DNA of 64,000 nucleotides. Source: Lantana camara. Lineage: Eukaryota > Streptophyta > Magnoliopsida > Lamiales > Verbenaceae. The position numbers and the translations under genes were made by a program. Positions 11,297 through 23,840 of this stretch are shown piece after piece. The stretch is from positions 13,772,501-13,836,500 of the forward strand of contig CM074865.1 in assembly GCA_037501455.1 (NCBI GenBank), read 5' to 3'. The notes under the pieces are model-generated. The model made no database searches. It worked only from the letters and a program-made list of their open reading frames with translations, and was not told the origin of the DNA. Each line of letters opens with the position of its first letter. Positions within the stretch are counted from its first letter, which is position 1.

Positions 11297-12261
11297 TGGC
11301 ATGATTGGTATGCATGAATGGAATGAGGCAGGAAATGAATGAATTTTGGAATGGAATGGACAATGGAATGGAATGACTTTATTATAGCATTCTTATGATT
11401 GGTATGTTCAGTAAAGAAGTTAAGAATAGAATGAAAATTTTACATTTATTTCCGTCATATTATTGATAAATAAAAATATAAGTAATAATATTGTTAATAA
11501 TGATGATTAAATACATGATTAAAATACTTTATATATTAATATAATTTTAAATTTTTTTATTTTGAGCAATATTATGTTTTCGTATGTAATAAATTGTAAC
11601 TATTTTATATCGAATGCGTTATATATATGACATTTATTTTATGCACAAATCGAATATATGTGTGTGTGAGAGAGAGTGAGAGAAAGAGAGATTTATATAT
11701 ACGTATAAATATTATAAAGTTATTAATATGAAAGCTATTAATATTTTTTCATATTTATACGTAGATTATATGATTTTATTATATTTAATATAATTTATGA
11801 TATTTAAAACTACATTTAATATAAATGCCAAATTTTGTATTTAATGAATTTTTTAATCTATTATGCATATCTATGAATTTATAAGTAAATAAAATAATAT
11901 ATTGAACATGTATTTTTAAATATATAATATATAGTATATTTATATTTATATTTATTTTTACATATATTAAATGCAATTTATTAAATTTTTAATTAGAATA
12001 AATATTCGTAATAATAAAAAATAATTATATAACATACATGTAATAAATATGGGGTCATTATATAAAAAGTAAATAAATTTTGAAGATTGGGAATGACTAA
12101 TACCATGGGGTACCTAAGGAATGGATAAGTCCATGTTTGTAGGAATGGACATTACCTCAATAATGAGTATTTTCAATCACATTTTACTAATCAAGGGTTT
12201 AGGAATGGATGTAGGAATGCTGATTCCATTCCCACCCCATTCCATCATACCAATCATGCCG
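11297..12261. mobile_element. Non-autonomous PIF/Harbinger-type element
   Basis: The terminal inverted repeats are TGGCATGATTGGTATG at the left and CATACCAATCATGCCG at the right, 15 of 16 matching. They are flanked by TAA on both sides (11294-11296 and 12262-12264), the 3-bp TTA/TAA duplication typical of PIF/Harbinger. Subterminal GGAATGGAATG-like repeats occur at both ends in inverted orientation. The 965-bp interior is AT-rich and non-coding. The 12262-12614 stretch after it holds nothing recognisable. Confidence 0.75.
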
Positions 12262-12614
12262 TAAGTGTATATAAATCAAACTTTTTACCACGAAAGCGGC
12301 GACTTTGGCACTCTGCGACATCACGCGCAAAGCCCCATTCAACAAGAATTTTATATCTCTCAATGGACAATCTAGACTGTTGATGGTGACCAGCAGGCCA
12401 AATATATCTATTTAATTTTATTTTTTTTTGACTAAATATCTATTTAAATTGCAACATGTATATTTTATCATTTCATGGAGAATAAGGAAAGCCGAGATCC
12501 CATGCCATGAAGGACAAAACATGACAGATAGACGAAAAGGATTTCTTCAACAGATAAACTTATCTCCATATTTCTGAATTAGTGAATTATATTCATAACA
12601 AAACCTTGTAATAG

Positions 12615-12816
12615 TGTTAGAATGATGAGCAAATAAGGAAGGTCTGACCATGGTCCCTAATTAGACGTAATAGGCCCTGATTTGGTGTGATTTGATTTCC
12701 TTGTAATATTAATATATTCCCCTTCCTTGATGTAATCTGTAACAGAGAAAAACACACAGAAAATATACGAAACTATGAATTCTACATCTTTCTCTTCCAC
12801 ATACCATGTTCCAACA
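12615..12816 (+). repeat. 5' LTR of the 12615 copia element
   Basis: Starts TGTTAGAATG and ends TTCCAACA, directly followed by the primer site TGGTATCAGAGC at 12817. Confidence 0.95.
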
Positions 12817-12828
12817 TGGTATCAGAGC
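12817..12828 (+). promoter_or_regulatory. Primer binding site (initiator Met-tRNA type)
   Basis: TGGTATCAGAGC follows the LTR with no spacer, as in most plant copia elements. Confidence 0.9.
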
Positions 12829-12921
12829 GGTGACAAGATCTTGAGGACTCAGGATTAACATCACTGTCCCATACCGTTCTCAACCCAAAAAAAAAAAAAT
12901 TTCTCAACCAGCAAGAACAAG

Positions 12922-15900
12922 ATGTCAGTACCAAATAACGACAATCAAGAATTGGCAATTCAGATTGCACAACCAACCACACTCAACTCGGACAGTTTGT
13001 CAATTGGGGTCAAGTTGAACCATGACAATTACCCGATTTGGGCCAGAATCATGAAGATGGCGATCGGCGGAAAAGGGGGCCGTTCGCATATAACCGGCAC
13101 CCCACCGGCCCCAGCAGAAACAGATCCCAAGTATGATCAATGGGAACAAACCGACCAACAGATTTTTACCTGGATAATTCAGAACATGGAGGCGAATCTC
13201 ATCAACAGCGTCCTTTAATACCCTACATCGAAGGCGTTGTGGGATGGTCTCGCCACCACCTACGGAAGCGGCGGCGATCCCCTCCAACTCTTCGACCTTC
13301 ATCGGAGAGCCAACACGCTCCGGCAAGGGGAGGACAGCCTTGAGGATTTCTGGAGTAAGCTTCAAAATCTCTGGATGGCAATTGATAGAAAACAGCCAAA
13401 TCCGATGAAGTGCGCTGAAGATATTGCAACCTTCAATCGGATAACCCAAGAACAAAGGCTATATCAGCTACTCACCGGAATTGATGAACAATACGACTCA
13501 ATCCGGCGGGATCTGCTCAAACAGGAGACCAAGCCCACCGTAGAGGCGGCTTATGCCACCATCCGTCGTGAGGCGGCGCGCCTCCACATATTACAGGCGG
13601 CGGCGAATGGAAGGGGAAAGGAAGCTCATCCCTCTGAAATCGGATCAGGCCTTGTGGCAAGGAGAGAAAAAAGTGGGCGGAACTTCCCACGCTCAGACGG
13701 AGCCGGGCGGAGTGACAGCGCCGGCCGGAGATCTTCATCGCGTGAGGACAGATCTGGACTCACGTGTGACCACTGCGGCAAACCCAAGCACACTAAAGAG
13801 GAGTGCTTTGAAGTTATTGGGTATCCGGAGTGGTGGGTTGGTAATCGGAAGACCAACAGCGGCGGAGCAGTTGCAAGAGGTGGCGGAAGACGGGCAAATG
13901 TCGCCGTAGGCGGCGGAGAAGAACAGGGGACGAAGCCGGCTACAGGCGTCAACACAAGGGACGCCGGTGTAGCGGCGATTGTAGTAGCGACGGGTGGACG
14001 CGGCGGCGCCACCGTCTCTCCCGGCGAGAAGTTCGCAGGAGAAGGCCTGCTTGGCGGCGGATCAGTCGGATCAGGTATAGGGTTTGGGAGTTATAACCCA
14101 AACCCTCATTTTTCCCTTTATAATCTCTCCACTGTTGCTAAAGGGCCCCCCAATTCTCAAGTCTTCAATTTAAGCCCCAAGAATTATGATAATTGTGTGT
14201 TTCATACCCGAACTGCGTCGAATAAAACTGTCAAGTGGATTTTTGATTGTGGGGCGACTGATTCTATGACCTTTGATTATTCTGATATAATTGAACCTGT
14301 GAACCCGAGAATATCTTATATTCAAACTGTAAATGGTGATCGGGCAATGATTGAAAAAGAGGGCTCTGTTCATGTTACACCGAAACTTAAATTGAGCAAG
14401 TGTCTTTATGTGCCATCCCTGTCTTGCAAATTATTGTCCTTGAGTCAGATTACGAGGGAATTGAATTGCGTGGTTCTAATGTACCCTCGGTTTTGTTTGT
14501 TACAGGACATTCATACGAAGGAGATCATTGGGCGTGGTACTGAAGATAGTGGATTATACTATGTTGATGAGGTGGAAACTCATTCAAAGGCACTACTTTC
14601 GGTTGGAAAAGCTGAGACACAACTCTGGCTTTGGCATCGTCGTTTGGGACATCCCTCAGCTGGGTATTTGCAATTGTTATTTCCTGCTTTGTTTCAGAAT
14701 AATCAGACTGTGAATTTGTCATGTCAGACTTGTCTTTCTTCGAAAAGTCATAGAACTTCCTTTAAGCCTAATAATACACGAGTGGAACATGTGTTTTCTT
14801 TGGTACACTCGGATGTATGGGGGCCTGCCCCAGTTACTACTCAAAATCAGTTTCGTTACTTTGTATTGTTTGTGGATGATTTTTCAAGAATGACCTGGGT
14901 CTACTTTCTGCGACATAAGTCTGAAGTCTTTGATACTTTTGTTGCATTTTTTAAAATGGTGCAAACTCAATTCAACCATACTATCAAAGTTCTTCGATCA
15001 GACAATGGAAGGGAATACATTAATCAGGATATGACGAATTTTTTCAAAGAAAAAGGCCTTATACACCAAACCTCGTGCCCCAATACCCCACAGCAGAATG
15101 GTGTATGTGAAAGAAAGAACCGTACCATACTTGAAATGACCCGAGCATTATTAACTGAATCCCATGCTCCGAATTACTTCTGGCCCGAAGCTGTTGCAAC
15201 TGCAACCTGCTTAACAAACGGGTTGCCCACCAAAACTCTGGACTTCAAAACACCCCTTGATATCCTCCAAACACAGACCAACATACCACCCCATCTTACC
15301 CTGCCACCACGCATATTTGGATGCACAGTATTTGTGCATGTTCCCAAGTCAGATAGAACCAAATTGGACCCTTGTGCAGTGAAGTGCGTATTTGTGGGAT
15401 ATGCACCCCATCAGAAGGGGTACAGGTGTTACAACCCGATAAGCAGGCGTGTCCACATCACCATGGACTGTAACTTTGTGGAATCTGAATACTATTTCCT
15501 TACCCAGTCCAGTGTTCAGGGGGAGAGTCCAAGAGAATCACTGCACTGGTTAAATTATCCTGATTCAGACGTGTCAGTATCTGCTCCTGAAGACCTCAGT
15601 ACCACCCCTGCTTCCAATGATCTTTCTTCAAATGATGTCCAAACCGAGGTAAGCGATACTCTGAACTCTGTCTCAGCGCAAATTTATGATACTGTTGATT
15701 CCACATATGCCCCTGATCCTGTTTCTGAGTCTGTCACAGTAAACCACAGGTACTCTTTGCCACAACGCAGCAACAGAGGGGTCCCTCCCCTTCGGTACTC
15801 CCCTGAACATGTTTCCCGACACTCCAGATACCTTATAGGGAACATGGTCAGGGGGAGCGTATCTGAGGTTGCCAAGGCCTTCTTTGGCAATCTCTGCAAA

Positions 15901-17439
15901 GAGGAAATCCCGAAAACAGTTCAAGAAGCCCAGCAGAACAAAGAATGGGAGAATGCTATGGTTACTGAGATGCGGGCTCTGGAAAAAAATGGCACTTGGG
16001 AGAAATGTTCACTGCCCAAAGGAAAACGAACAGTTGGTTGCAGATGGGTATTCACTGTAAAGCACAAAGCTGATGGCTCAGTTGAGAGATACAAGGCGAG
16101 GTTGGTTGCAAAGGGGTACACTCAAACATACGGGATTGATTACTCCGAAACTTTCTCTCCCGTGGCCAAGCTGGACACCGTTCGAGTATTACTCTCAGTG
16201 GCTGCAAACAAAGACTGGCCTCTCCATCAGTTTGATGTAAAGAACGCATTCTTGCATGGTGACCTGGCAGAGGAGGTCTACATGGAACCCCCACCGGGTT
16301 TTACAGCTGATTTTGGGAAAGACGAAGTTTGCAGGCTTCGCAAAGCTTTGTATGGGTTGAAACAATCACCACGGGCATGGTTTGGTAGGTTTACCCTCGC
16401 TATGCAGCACCATGGGTATGTTCAGAGCAATTCAGATCACACTCTCTTTCTGAAACGACGGGGGGATCTAGTTACGTGCTTAATCATTTACGTGGATGAC
16501 ATGATAATAACTGGAAGCGATACAGAAGAGATCAATCAACTCAGGAAAAATCTCTTCAAGGAATTCGAAATGAAGGATCTCGGGGGGCTGAAATACTTTC
16601 TGGGAATTGAAGTTTTGCGGTCAAAACAGGGAATTTTTCTCTGCCAAAGGAAGTATATCCTGGATCTATTAACAGAAACTGGAATGCTTGAGTGTAAACC
16701 AGTGGAGACCCCAATACAGGTTAATCACAGGCTGAAGATAGAGGAAAGTGGGGAACCAGCTGGGAAGGACAGATATCAACGCCTGGTTTGTAAGTTGATA
16801 TACCTGTCACATACCAGACCTGATATTGCATATGCTGTGGGAATTGTTAGCCAGTTTATGCACCGACCACAGAGGGAACATATGGAAACAGTAGTGCGGA
16901 TTATCAGATATCTAAAAGGCACCGTTGGCACTGGAATCATGTTTGGCAGACATGGGCATCTAGATATAGAAGCCTATACCGATGCAGATTGGGCAGGGAA
17001 CCCAAACGATAGAAGGTCCACCTCTGGGTACTTTACGCTTGTAGGTGGAAATGTGATCACGTGGCGTAGTAAAAAGCAGAAGGTTGTTGCCTTGTCAAGT
17101 GCAGAAGCGGAGTTCAGGGGCATAGCAAAAGGAGTGGCTGAAATAATTTGGCTAAGGAAGTTGATGATAGAAATTGGGGTGACACCTTCCAGTGCTACCC
17201 CCCTTAGGTGCGATAACAGGGCTGCTATCAGTATCTCTGAGAATCCTGTCCAGCATGATAGAACTAAGCATGTGGAAGTGGATCGGCATTTTATCAAGGA
17301 GAAACTGGAAAGTGGTATCATCACGATTCCGTTTGTGAGGTCAGAAGACCAGTTGGCCGACATTCTGACCAAAGCCGTTACTGGTCAGGTATTTCAGACA
17401 GCTCTGAGCAAGTTAAGGATCGGCGATTCCATCACTTAA
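12922..17439 (+). pseudogene. Copia gag-pol polyprotein with one in-frame stop
   Basis: The frame opens at ATG 12922 and is interrupted once, by TAA at 13216-13218. The related element at the left edge has CAA (Gln) there. It then stays open to 17439; the second part gives a 1400-codon ORF from 13237. Positions below count from 13237. The CCHC knuckle is C177-C180-H185-C190. The protease site is D337-C338-G339, unusual because D-S/T-G is the norm. The GAG-pre-integrase HRRLGHPS block is near 467. Integrase D526, D589 and E625 keep the D-D35-E spacing. Reverse transcriptase YVDD lies at 1085-1088, and RNase H is at the C-terminus. A downstream start at 13237 would lose the N-terminal gag. The element could still move by readthrough or with help from relatives. 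Confidence 0.9.
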
Positions 17440-17440
17440 C

Positions 17441-17451
17441 TTGAGGGGGAG
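17441..17451 (+). promoter_or_regulatory. Polypurine tract
   Basis: TTGAGGGGGAG, directly before the 3' LTR and just after the gag-pol stop; it primes plus-strand DNA synthesis in this element class. Confidence 0.85.
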
Positions 17452-17653
17452 TGTTAGAATGATGAGCAAATAAGGAAGGTCTGACCATGGTCCCTAATTA
17501 GACGTAATAGGCCCTGATTTGGTGTGATTTGATTTCCTTGTAATATTAATATATTCCCCTTCCTTGATGTAATCTGTAACAGAGAAAAACACACAGAAAA
17601 TATACGAAACTATGAATTCTACATCTTTCTCTTCCACATACCATGTTCCAACA
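17452..17653 (+). repeat. 3' LTR of the 12615 copia element
   Basis: 202 bp, no difference from the 5' LTR seen on reading; followed by the AATAG target duplication. Confidence 0.95.
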
Positions 17654-17899
17654 AATAGTCGTACAAAACACTGCACAAACCAATCCGTGGAGTATCTCTA
17701 CACCTTTATCTTCCAATATACTAGCAATCGTAACAATCCACATAATCAGTTAATATTTCTGATAGGTGGCGAACCAATCAAACATAATTAAATTTCTATC
17801 TACCTATTAATACAACTGGTATAGCAATAAACGAGATGGATACACAGAGATTGAGAAAATAATTCTTTTTGGTTTTGAGGAAAATATATAATAAAAACA

Positions 17900-18870
17900 A
17901 TTAAAAATAGAAGGAATGTGGTAAACTCCCCAAAATACAAGACAAATTTGAAATGGCTCCCCATAGAAAAAATATCAATACTAACTTTCCAATTTAAACT
18001 TGTAATTTGATTCCACTCCCCATTTTTGACGAAATTACGAAAATAGCCTTAAAAAACATTAAATAACATAACACATCACTCTTCCCTCCCACACAAATCA
18101 TTTTGTTAATATAATACCTCATATACACAATTTTATACTTTTATTTTATACGTTAATAATACTTCAAAATATAATTTTTATATATATATATTTGTATAGG
18201 TGGATGGTGGGGTAAAAATTAATTGTTGATTTCTATTTTAAAGTATTAATTAGAGATTATAACGTATCCAAATTAAAAATCAGAGTATTGAAATTGTAAA
18301 CTAGAGTATCTCAATTACAAAACAGAGTATTATAAAGTTTCCGAATTATAAAATAGAGTATCCAAGTTATAAAACAGAGTATTCAGATTTAAAAGTAGAG
18401 TATTATTACTTAGGTTTAAAATTAAAGTACGAGAAGGAAAAATAAAGAAAAAGAAAAAAGAGTATTGTTCGTAAAAGTTAAAGTACTTACGTTTTAAATT
18501 AGAGTGTTATTCATAAAAATTAAATATCTAAATATATAATTAAAGTATTGCTCATAGACATTAAAGTATTCGGATTTAAAAATAGAGTATTATTCGTAAA
18601 AGTTAAAATACTTATGTTTTAAATTAGAGTGTTATTCATAAAATTTAAAGTATATAAATTTATAATTGAAGTATTCAGATTTAAAAATATGGTATTATTC
18701 GTAAAAATTAAAGTACTCATACTTAAAATTGAAGTATGAAAAGAAAAAAGAAAAAAGTAAGAGTATTGTAGTCAAATTAGGTGAGGTGGGAGTGAGATTA
18801 AATTATAATTTTGAATTGGGGAGTTAGTATAATTTTTTTTGTATGAGAGAGTAAACTAAATTATTTCCAA
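17900..18870. repeat. Degenerate element with weak inverted ends and an AGAGTATT repeat core
   Basis: The left part (ATACTAACTTTCCAATTTAAA, then GATTCCACTCCC) is mirrored imperfectly by the right part (GGGAGTGAGATT, then GGGGAGTTAGTATAA). Between them, about 18240-18780, the motif A/GGAGTATT recurs many times at roughly 20-30 bp spacing, with TTAAAA/TTATAAA linkers. There is no coding capacity. The origin is unknown; a decayed MITE that amplified a short internal unit is plausible. The stretch 17654-17900 and 18871-19135 show nothing else. Confidence 0.45.
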
Positions 18871-19144
18871 TTGGGATAGATTTATTAATTATGACCCCTT
18901 AAAAATAAGGGGTTTTGGGTTGTTTTTTTTTATCTAAACTAACCCCCCACCTCATATATAAACCAACCAAAAAATGAAGCACAAAAAGTAAAGTACGACA
19001 TAATCCAGTCGTCGGATAAACCTTCTTCTTTAATTAAAGAATTAATTGCATACTTCTTTTCCTCTTTATTTATAGCTAGCTCACACCTCAGGACCTCTTC
19101 TCTTGATTTATCCTAAATTTCTTTTTATCCTTAGATATTATTTA

Positions 19145-20127
19145 GGGATAATTACCAACGCCCCTCTGAGGTTTGGAGTTATTACAGAATACCCCCTGAG
19201 GTTTCGAAAATTACGAACTCCCTCCTGGGCCGTTATCTCCTCCGTTAAATTTAATCGATTGTGTGAAATTTACTATTTTACCCCTACTATGTTGAAACTC
19301 AGGGGGGTATATGTAATAAAGAGCCAAAGGTAAGGGGACTAATGCAAGGACTGAAATTGTTAAGGGGGTTTGATGTAAGTACTTGAGTTTTGTGTCTACC
19401 TAGCATTTTTTTTTAATAAAATGCTATTTAATGTTATTTTAATATTTTTATTATAGACTAATTTCATACCTACAGTTTATGGATGCTTAATATTTTTTGT
19501 AGATATTGACCATACATGTTCAATATTTGAAATAATTGTTTAAACGGCTGGCGGATATTTTTATGAATTTACTAATGCATTTGTTGATATTAGTGTATTT
19601 GTTATGATTTTCAATTTCGAGAAAAAAAATTGATAATGCACTAATTGATCTTTGTGTGAGTTTTTTTATATGAATTTTTATTTTGAGGGAAAATTTGTTA
19701 TAATTGCAGATAAATTATTTTAAATTAACTTTAAATGGACTTGTACAAAATATATTTAAAACTAAGAAATAAATATGAAAGGAAATTTATAACTTATCAT
19801 ATTTTATAGAAATAAATATGCATGGAATATCTAATTCAATTTATATTTATAGATAAAATATTAAATATTAAATTAAATAACAACTTTTTAAATACAAAAA
19901 ATCCAAAATTAACTAATATTACAATTATATGATTAAACTCTAAGTAAAATTACAATATACCCCCTAAGGGTATTTTTGGAATTTAAATTTGAATTTAACG
20001 GTGTAATTAACGGCCGGTGCTATTTGTAAGCGAGGGTGTACTATTCAGGGGGGAGTTCGTAATTTTCGAAACCTCAGGGGGTATTCTGTAATAACGACAA
20101 ACCTCAGGGGGCGTTGGTAATTATCCT
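19145..20127. mobile_element. Non-autonomous Mutator-like (MULE) TIR element, 983 bp
   Basis: The ends are GGGATAATTACCAACGCCCC and GGGGCGTTGGTAATTATCCT in inverted orientation. The 9-bp duplication TATTATTTA occurs on both sides (19136-19144 and 20128-20136). The inverted arms continue through TGAGGTTTGG and TTTCGAAAATTACGAACTCC. The interior is AT-rich and non-coding. The element at 57969-59029 is its reverse-oriented relative with its own 9-bp duplication. A 9-bp duplication with a TIR starting GGG points to the Mutator superfamily. Confidence 0.8.
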
Positions 20128-20981
20128 TATTATTTATGTATTGGACACCCCAAAGAGACTCAACTAAGCTACGGCCTCTATATTTCTTATCCTCATCCAT
20201 TCCGAACTGTTCTCTTTAATTAAACCTTCCCTATTCCCCAACTCCATCTTATCTATTGCTCTTACTCTGTTTGCTTATCTGCTAAGGCTTCATTTACTTC
20301 TAAAGAAATGGGCTGGTTGTGTATATTAACTCCCAATTTATTGGCTTTACTTTGTTGATTTTCTTGCCCAGGCTTTTCCCGGAGCCCCGGTACGGATCAG
20401 GAAATGACCTTTGTAAATAGCCAGGCAAAAATGGCGTTTTTATATAAACCATTGGGAATGGTTTAATCAAAAAGACTTTTATGCCCATGACTTTTTTGTG
20501 ACTTTCACAAAAAGTCCCTGTCTTTGTACGAAATTAGGGCGGGATTCCCACACTTTTTTCTCCCTTCCCCCGCCATTTTCTTTGTCTTATGTTTCAGATT
20601 TTCTGTGGTTAGCTTGCCGCTATTTTTCAGAAGTCCAGAACTAGCGGAGTTGAAGCTCGTGCGGTTAAAAAACTTTCTTGCCTGGTATGATTTCTCTGGG
20701 TTGAAGCTTTCTCTTTTTGTTCGAATTAAACACTCTGGTTTAATACAGTGGTTCTTCACTTTGCAGTTGTGTTTGTTCGCGCCGTTTGTCTAACTCAAAC
20801 AAGGTAAGGTTTCAACATCTTTGTTCACATATGTTTGGGTCTGTCACCATGAAACCGATTAATCCCGTTATGTGGGTAAAGAAAAATTCGAATTGCACTT
20901 GTTTTGAACTTGCTTATGTGGTTGTTAGTTAGTGCTTTGGAAATATCAGATCTAAAGTTTCCTTGTGTTTGCTTCTATCAG

Positions 20982-22386
20982 ATGGACTCTAAGAAAGCCC
21001 TCATCCTTATAGAGACCATTAAGTTTGTTTTACTTGGTATGTTAATCGATACCCTGCTCATACTGATTAGCCCAAAGAGACGTAGAATAGAAGGTGGGTC
21101 GTCTAGGTCTTACAGTTTGAAAGAGAGGTTGCCTGGTCGAATAAAATATCTTGATCGTTTAATCAAAAAATCGTAGAGTTCATGTATCAAGTTACTTCGT
21201 ATGGGGAGGAATGCCTTGGGCCGGCTTTGTGTGATTCTTCGTGATTTTGGTGGTCTAACTGACAGTCGTGAAGTATCCGTAGTCGAGCAAGTTTGTATCT
21301 TTTTGGGAGTACTTTCACACCATAAGAAGAATTGCATTGCGGAGTTTGAGTTTGAAAGGTCAGGCCGTACCATATCCAAATATTTGCACATAGTTATAAA
21401 AGCAGTTTTGAAATTACACCCAATATTTCTTGCTAAAGTAACTCCAGTTGAAGACAATAGCACGGACCACACATGGAAATGGTTTAAGGTAACTGTGGTT
21501 TGATATTGAATGTTTAATTTCATGTATTTTGGTAATGATTCATTTCATAGCAATAAGCTGCAATACTTATTACTAATTTCAGATTTTATGCGGTCGTCAC
21601 AGGGGTGTTTAGGTGCATTAGATGGGACCCTGATTAAAGTTACCGTTGGGGATCAAGACAAAGGTCGATACCGATCGCGTAAGGGAAAATGCCATGTTAA
21701 TGTGCTTGGTGTTTGTAATCGTAAGTGCAATTTTACTTACATGCTGACTGGTTGGGAGGGCTCCGCAGCGGATGGGCGAGTTATCCGTGATGCAGTTCGT
21801 AGGCCCAACGGCTTGCCTGTGCCGGAAGGTAAATTCAATTTATAGCCATCATGATATCTAAAATTAACCTCATAGTGATCCTATTTCATTCATATGTAGC
21901 ATTAACAATTATTCCATTTTATTTCAAATGCTAGGTAATTATTACCTTTGCGATGCGGGCTACACTAACGATCCCGGATTTTTAGCACCTTATAGAGGGG
22001 TCCGTTATCACTTACAAGAGTGGGGAAGCCGTGTACCGATCAATAGTAAGGAACTGTTCAACAAGAGGCACTCGTCGGCCAGAACCGCTATTGAGCGTGC
22101 GTGGGGCATTTTTAAAAAACGATAGGCCATCCTTCGTAGCCCATCATTCTACAACATAGTCGTACAAAACCAAATCATAATGGCTTGTGCTTTGCTGCAT
22201 AACTTCATCCGTCAAGAAATGGAGATCGACCTAATCGAGCAAGAGCTGGATGAGACGGGTTTTGAGTACGAAAATGAGGACAACGAGGTTGAATACATTC
22301 CTCATATTGAGCCAACGCAAGCGTGGACTGCTTTTCGTGATAAAATTGCAGAGGATATGTGGGCTTCTTTTAGACCTCGTAGATGA
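20982..22386 (+). pseudogene. PIF/Harbinger DDE transposase, two nonsense codons
   Basis: The gene reads as three exons: 20982-21488, 21583-21828 and 21935-22386, with good GT-AG junctions. Exon 1 holds the N-terminal domain (MGRNALGRLC, then FLGVLSHHKKN) and the HTWKWFK block. The catalytic residues are present: Asp in GALDGT (codon 21621), Asp in LCDAGYTNDPGF (codon 21952) and Glu in ARTAIERAWGIFKKR (codon 22093). TAG at 21174-21176 interrupts exon 1, and TAG at 22123-22125 replaces the usual Trp after FKKR. The family cuts and pastes DNA at TTA/TAA targets in the nucleus. With two stops this copy should be inactive, yet it is otherwise well preserved. Confidence 0.85.
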
Positions 22387-22688
22387 AGTTCCCTCAATAA
22401 TAGATCTAATATGACTGATGTTCCCTTGTTATTTCTCATTTTCTGAAACCACCTTGTTTTTAGTGTTTGATTGTCTGTTTGCTTTAGGAATGCAACAACT
22501 GTTGTATCATCTTCGGACTGTAATGAAGCTCATCCTTTTCTTTTTATTGTTTGCCGATGCTTGATATTTGATTGATGGAAATATGAAATGTTTGGGTGAT
22601 TATGTGTCTCATTGGTACTTGTATTAGTTTCTCATCATAGTTGCATTACCGCATTGTAATGACATGTTTCTTAATTTTTTGATGACAG

Positions 22689-23840
22689 ATGCATTTCTCA
22701 CAGTCACAAGACTTAAGTGGTAGTTACAGAAGTGAAGCTGGTTGCAGTAAGAGAAATGGCTCAAGAAGATCTCGGACATCGGCGGAGGAACGTGCACTAC
22801 TATTGGCATTTAAGGATATCATCGCAAACGGATGGAAAACACCGAACGGATTTCGTGCTGGGTTTATCCAGCAACTTAAGGCAAGGATGAAGCAGTTGAT
22901 TCCGAGAACAGATTTACGAGGTGACCCTCATATCCTATCTAAGTACGGCTCATGGAAAAAGACATACAAAGAAGTTTACGATGCGTTGGCTCAAACTGGG
23001 ATGGGTTGGAACGCCACTCTTAAAACAATAAAGGCTCAACCGTCTGATTGGGACAATCTAATCAAGGTAAAACAGACTGATTTGTGCTTTAAGTATTATT
23101 TTAGCACATATTTATAGATCAAGAAAGCGTACAAGCATGCGTATATTTTAACATTTTGTGGCTGTTTTGGAATTCACATAATGCTGTAGAGATGAACATG
23201 CAGTTGATTGATAATTAATTGGATATATTATGTTTTATTTATAATTGTAATCTTGCAGTTTTATCCGGACTTGGCTCATGTTAGGGAGAAGTCGTATCCA
23301 TACTACGAGACATGGGTGGAGAATTATGGCCGAGACGGGGCCACCAGGCACGGTGCTTTTGATTTCAACAGTGCTCCTATTGACGATGGTGCTGGTCAAG
23401 ATGTCGAGTTAATGGAGGAAACCAATACTAACAGTCCCAACGTGTGCTGCTCTGAAAACCCGACTCACGCGCAATCAACCTCTCCCAAATCCAGCGGGGG
23501 CCGGGATGGAACAAAGGGGAAACGTAAGCGAGCTGAGGATGTTAGCGAGATTGTTGGGAGGATTGACAATATGTGGGGGCGCGCAACTGAAGCCCTGAAC
23601 AAGGTTGCTAATGCACTGGAGAAGGACGTTAATACGAGAGTGGATGTGCAGGCGGCTGCAAATAGGAAAAAATTATACGATTCCATCAAAGACCTGCCTA
23701 TCACGCTAACAAGGTTGGAGCGTGTTCGAGCCACGAGTGAGTTGGCTAAGCATCAGGACCAGCTGGATGTTTTTTTCGAACTACCCGAGGAAGAGAAGTG
23801 TGACCTTGTCTATTTGGCACTACAGGGCGCAGCTTGGTGA
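22689..23840 (+). CDS. Myb/SANT-like protein, Harbinger accessory type
   Basis: Two exons, 22689-23066 and 23259-23840, join in phase 0 and encode 319 aa without interruption. The N-terminal half is a Myb/SANT-like (trihelix-type) DNA-binding domain: about residues 35-55 (ERALLLAFKDIIANGWKT), then a KYGSWKKTYKEVYDALAQTG block and WDNLIK|FYPDLAHVREKSYPYYE across the splice junction. A basic KGKRKRAED stretch may be a nuclear localisation signal. The C-terminal part has an LxxVxxALEK coiled-coil-like segment and an LPITLTRLERVRA block. In PIF/Harbinger elements such a protein binds the transposon ends and carries the transposase into the nucleus. It follows the transposase by 300 bp on the same strand. 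Unlike the transposase, it has no stops. Confidence 0.8.

Larger units (their letters stand above)
12615..17653 (+). mobile_element. Full-length copia LTR retrotransposon
   Basis: The element has 202-bp LTRs at 12615-12816 and 17452-17653 that read identically by eye. The 5-bp target duplication AATAG occurs at 12610-12614 and 17654-17658. A tRNA-Met primer site starts at 12817 and a polypurine tract (TTGAGGGGGAG) lies at 17441-17451. The internal region has one gag-pol frame with a single nonsense codon in gag. Identical LTRs imply a very recent insertion. Confidence 0.95.

Noticed and set aside
13517..14012. Antisense and out-of-frame ORFs over copia gag
   Set aside because: Shadows of the GC-rich gag coding frame; the plus-strand frame carries the CCHC knuckle.
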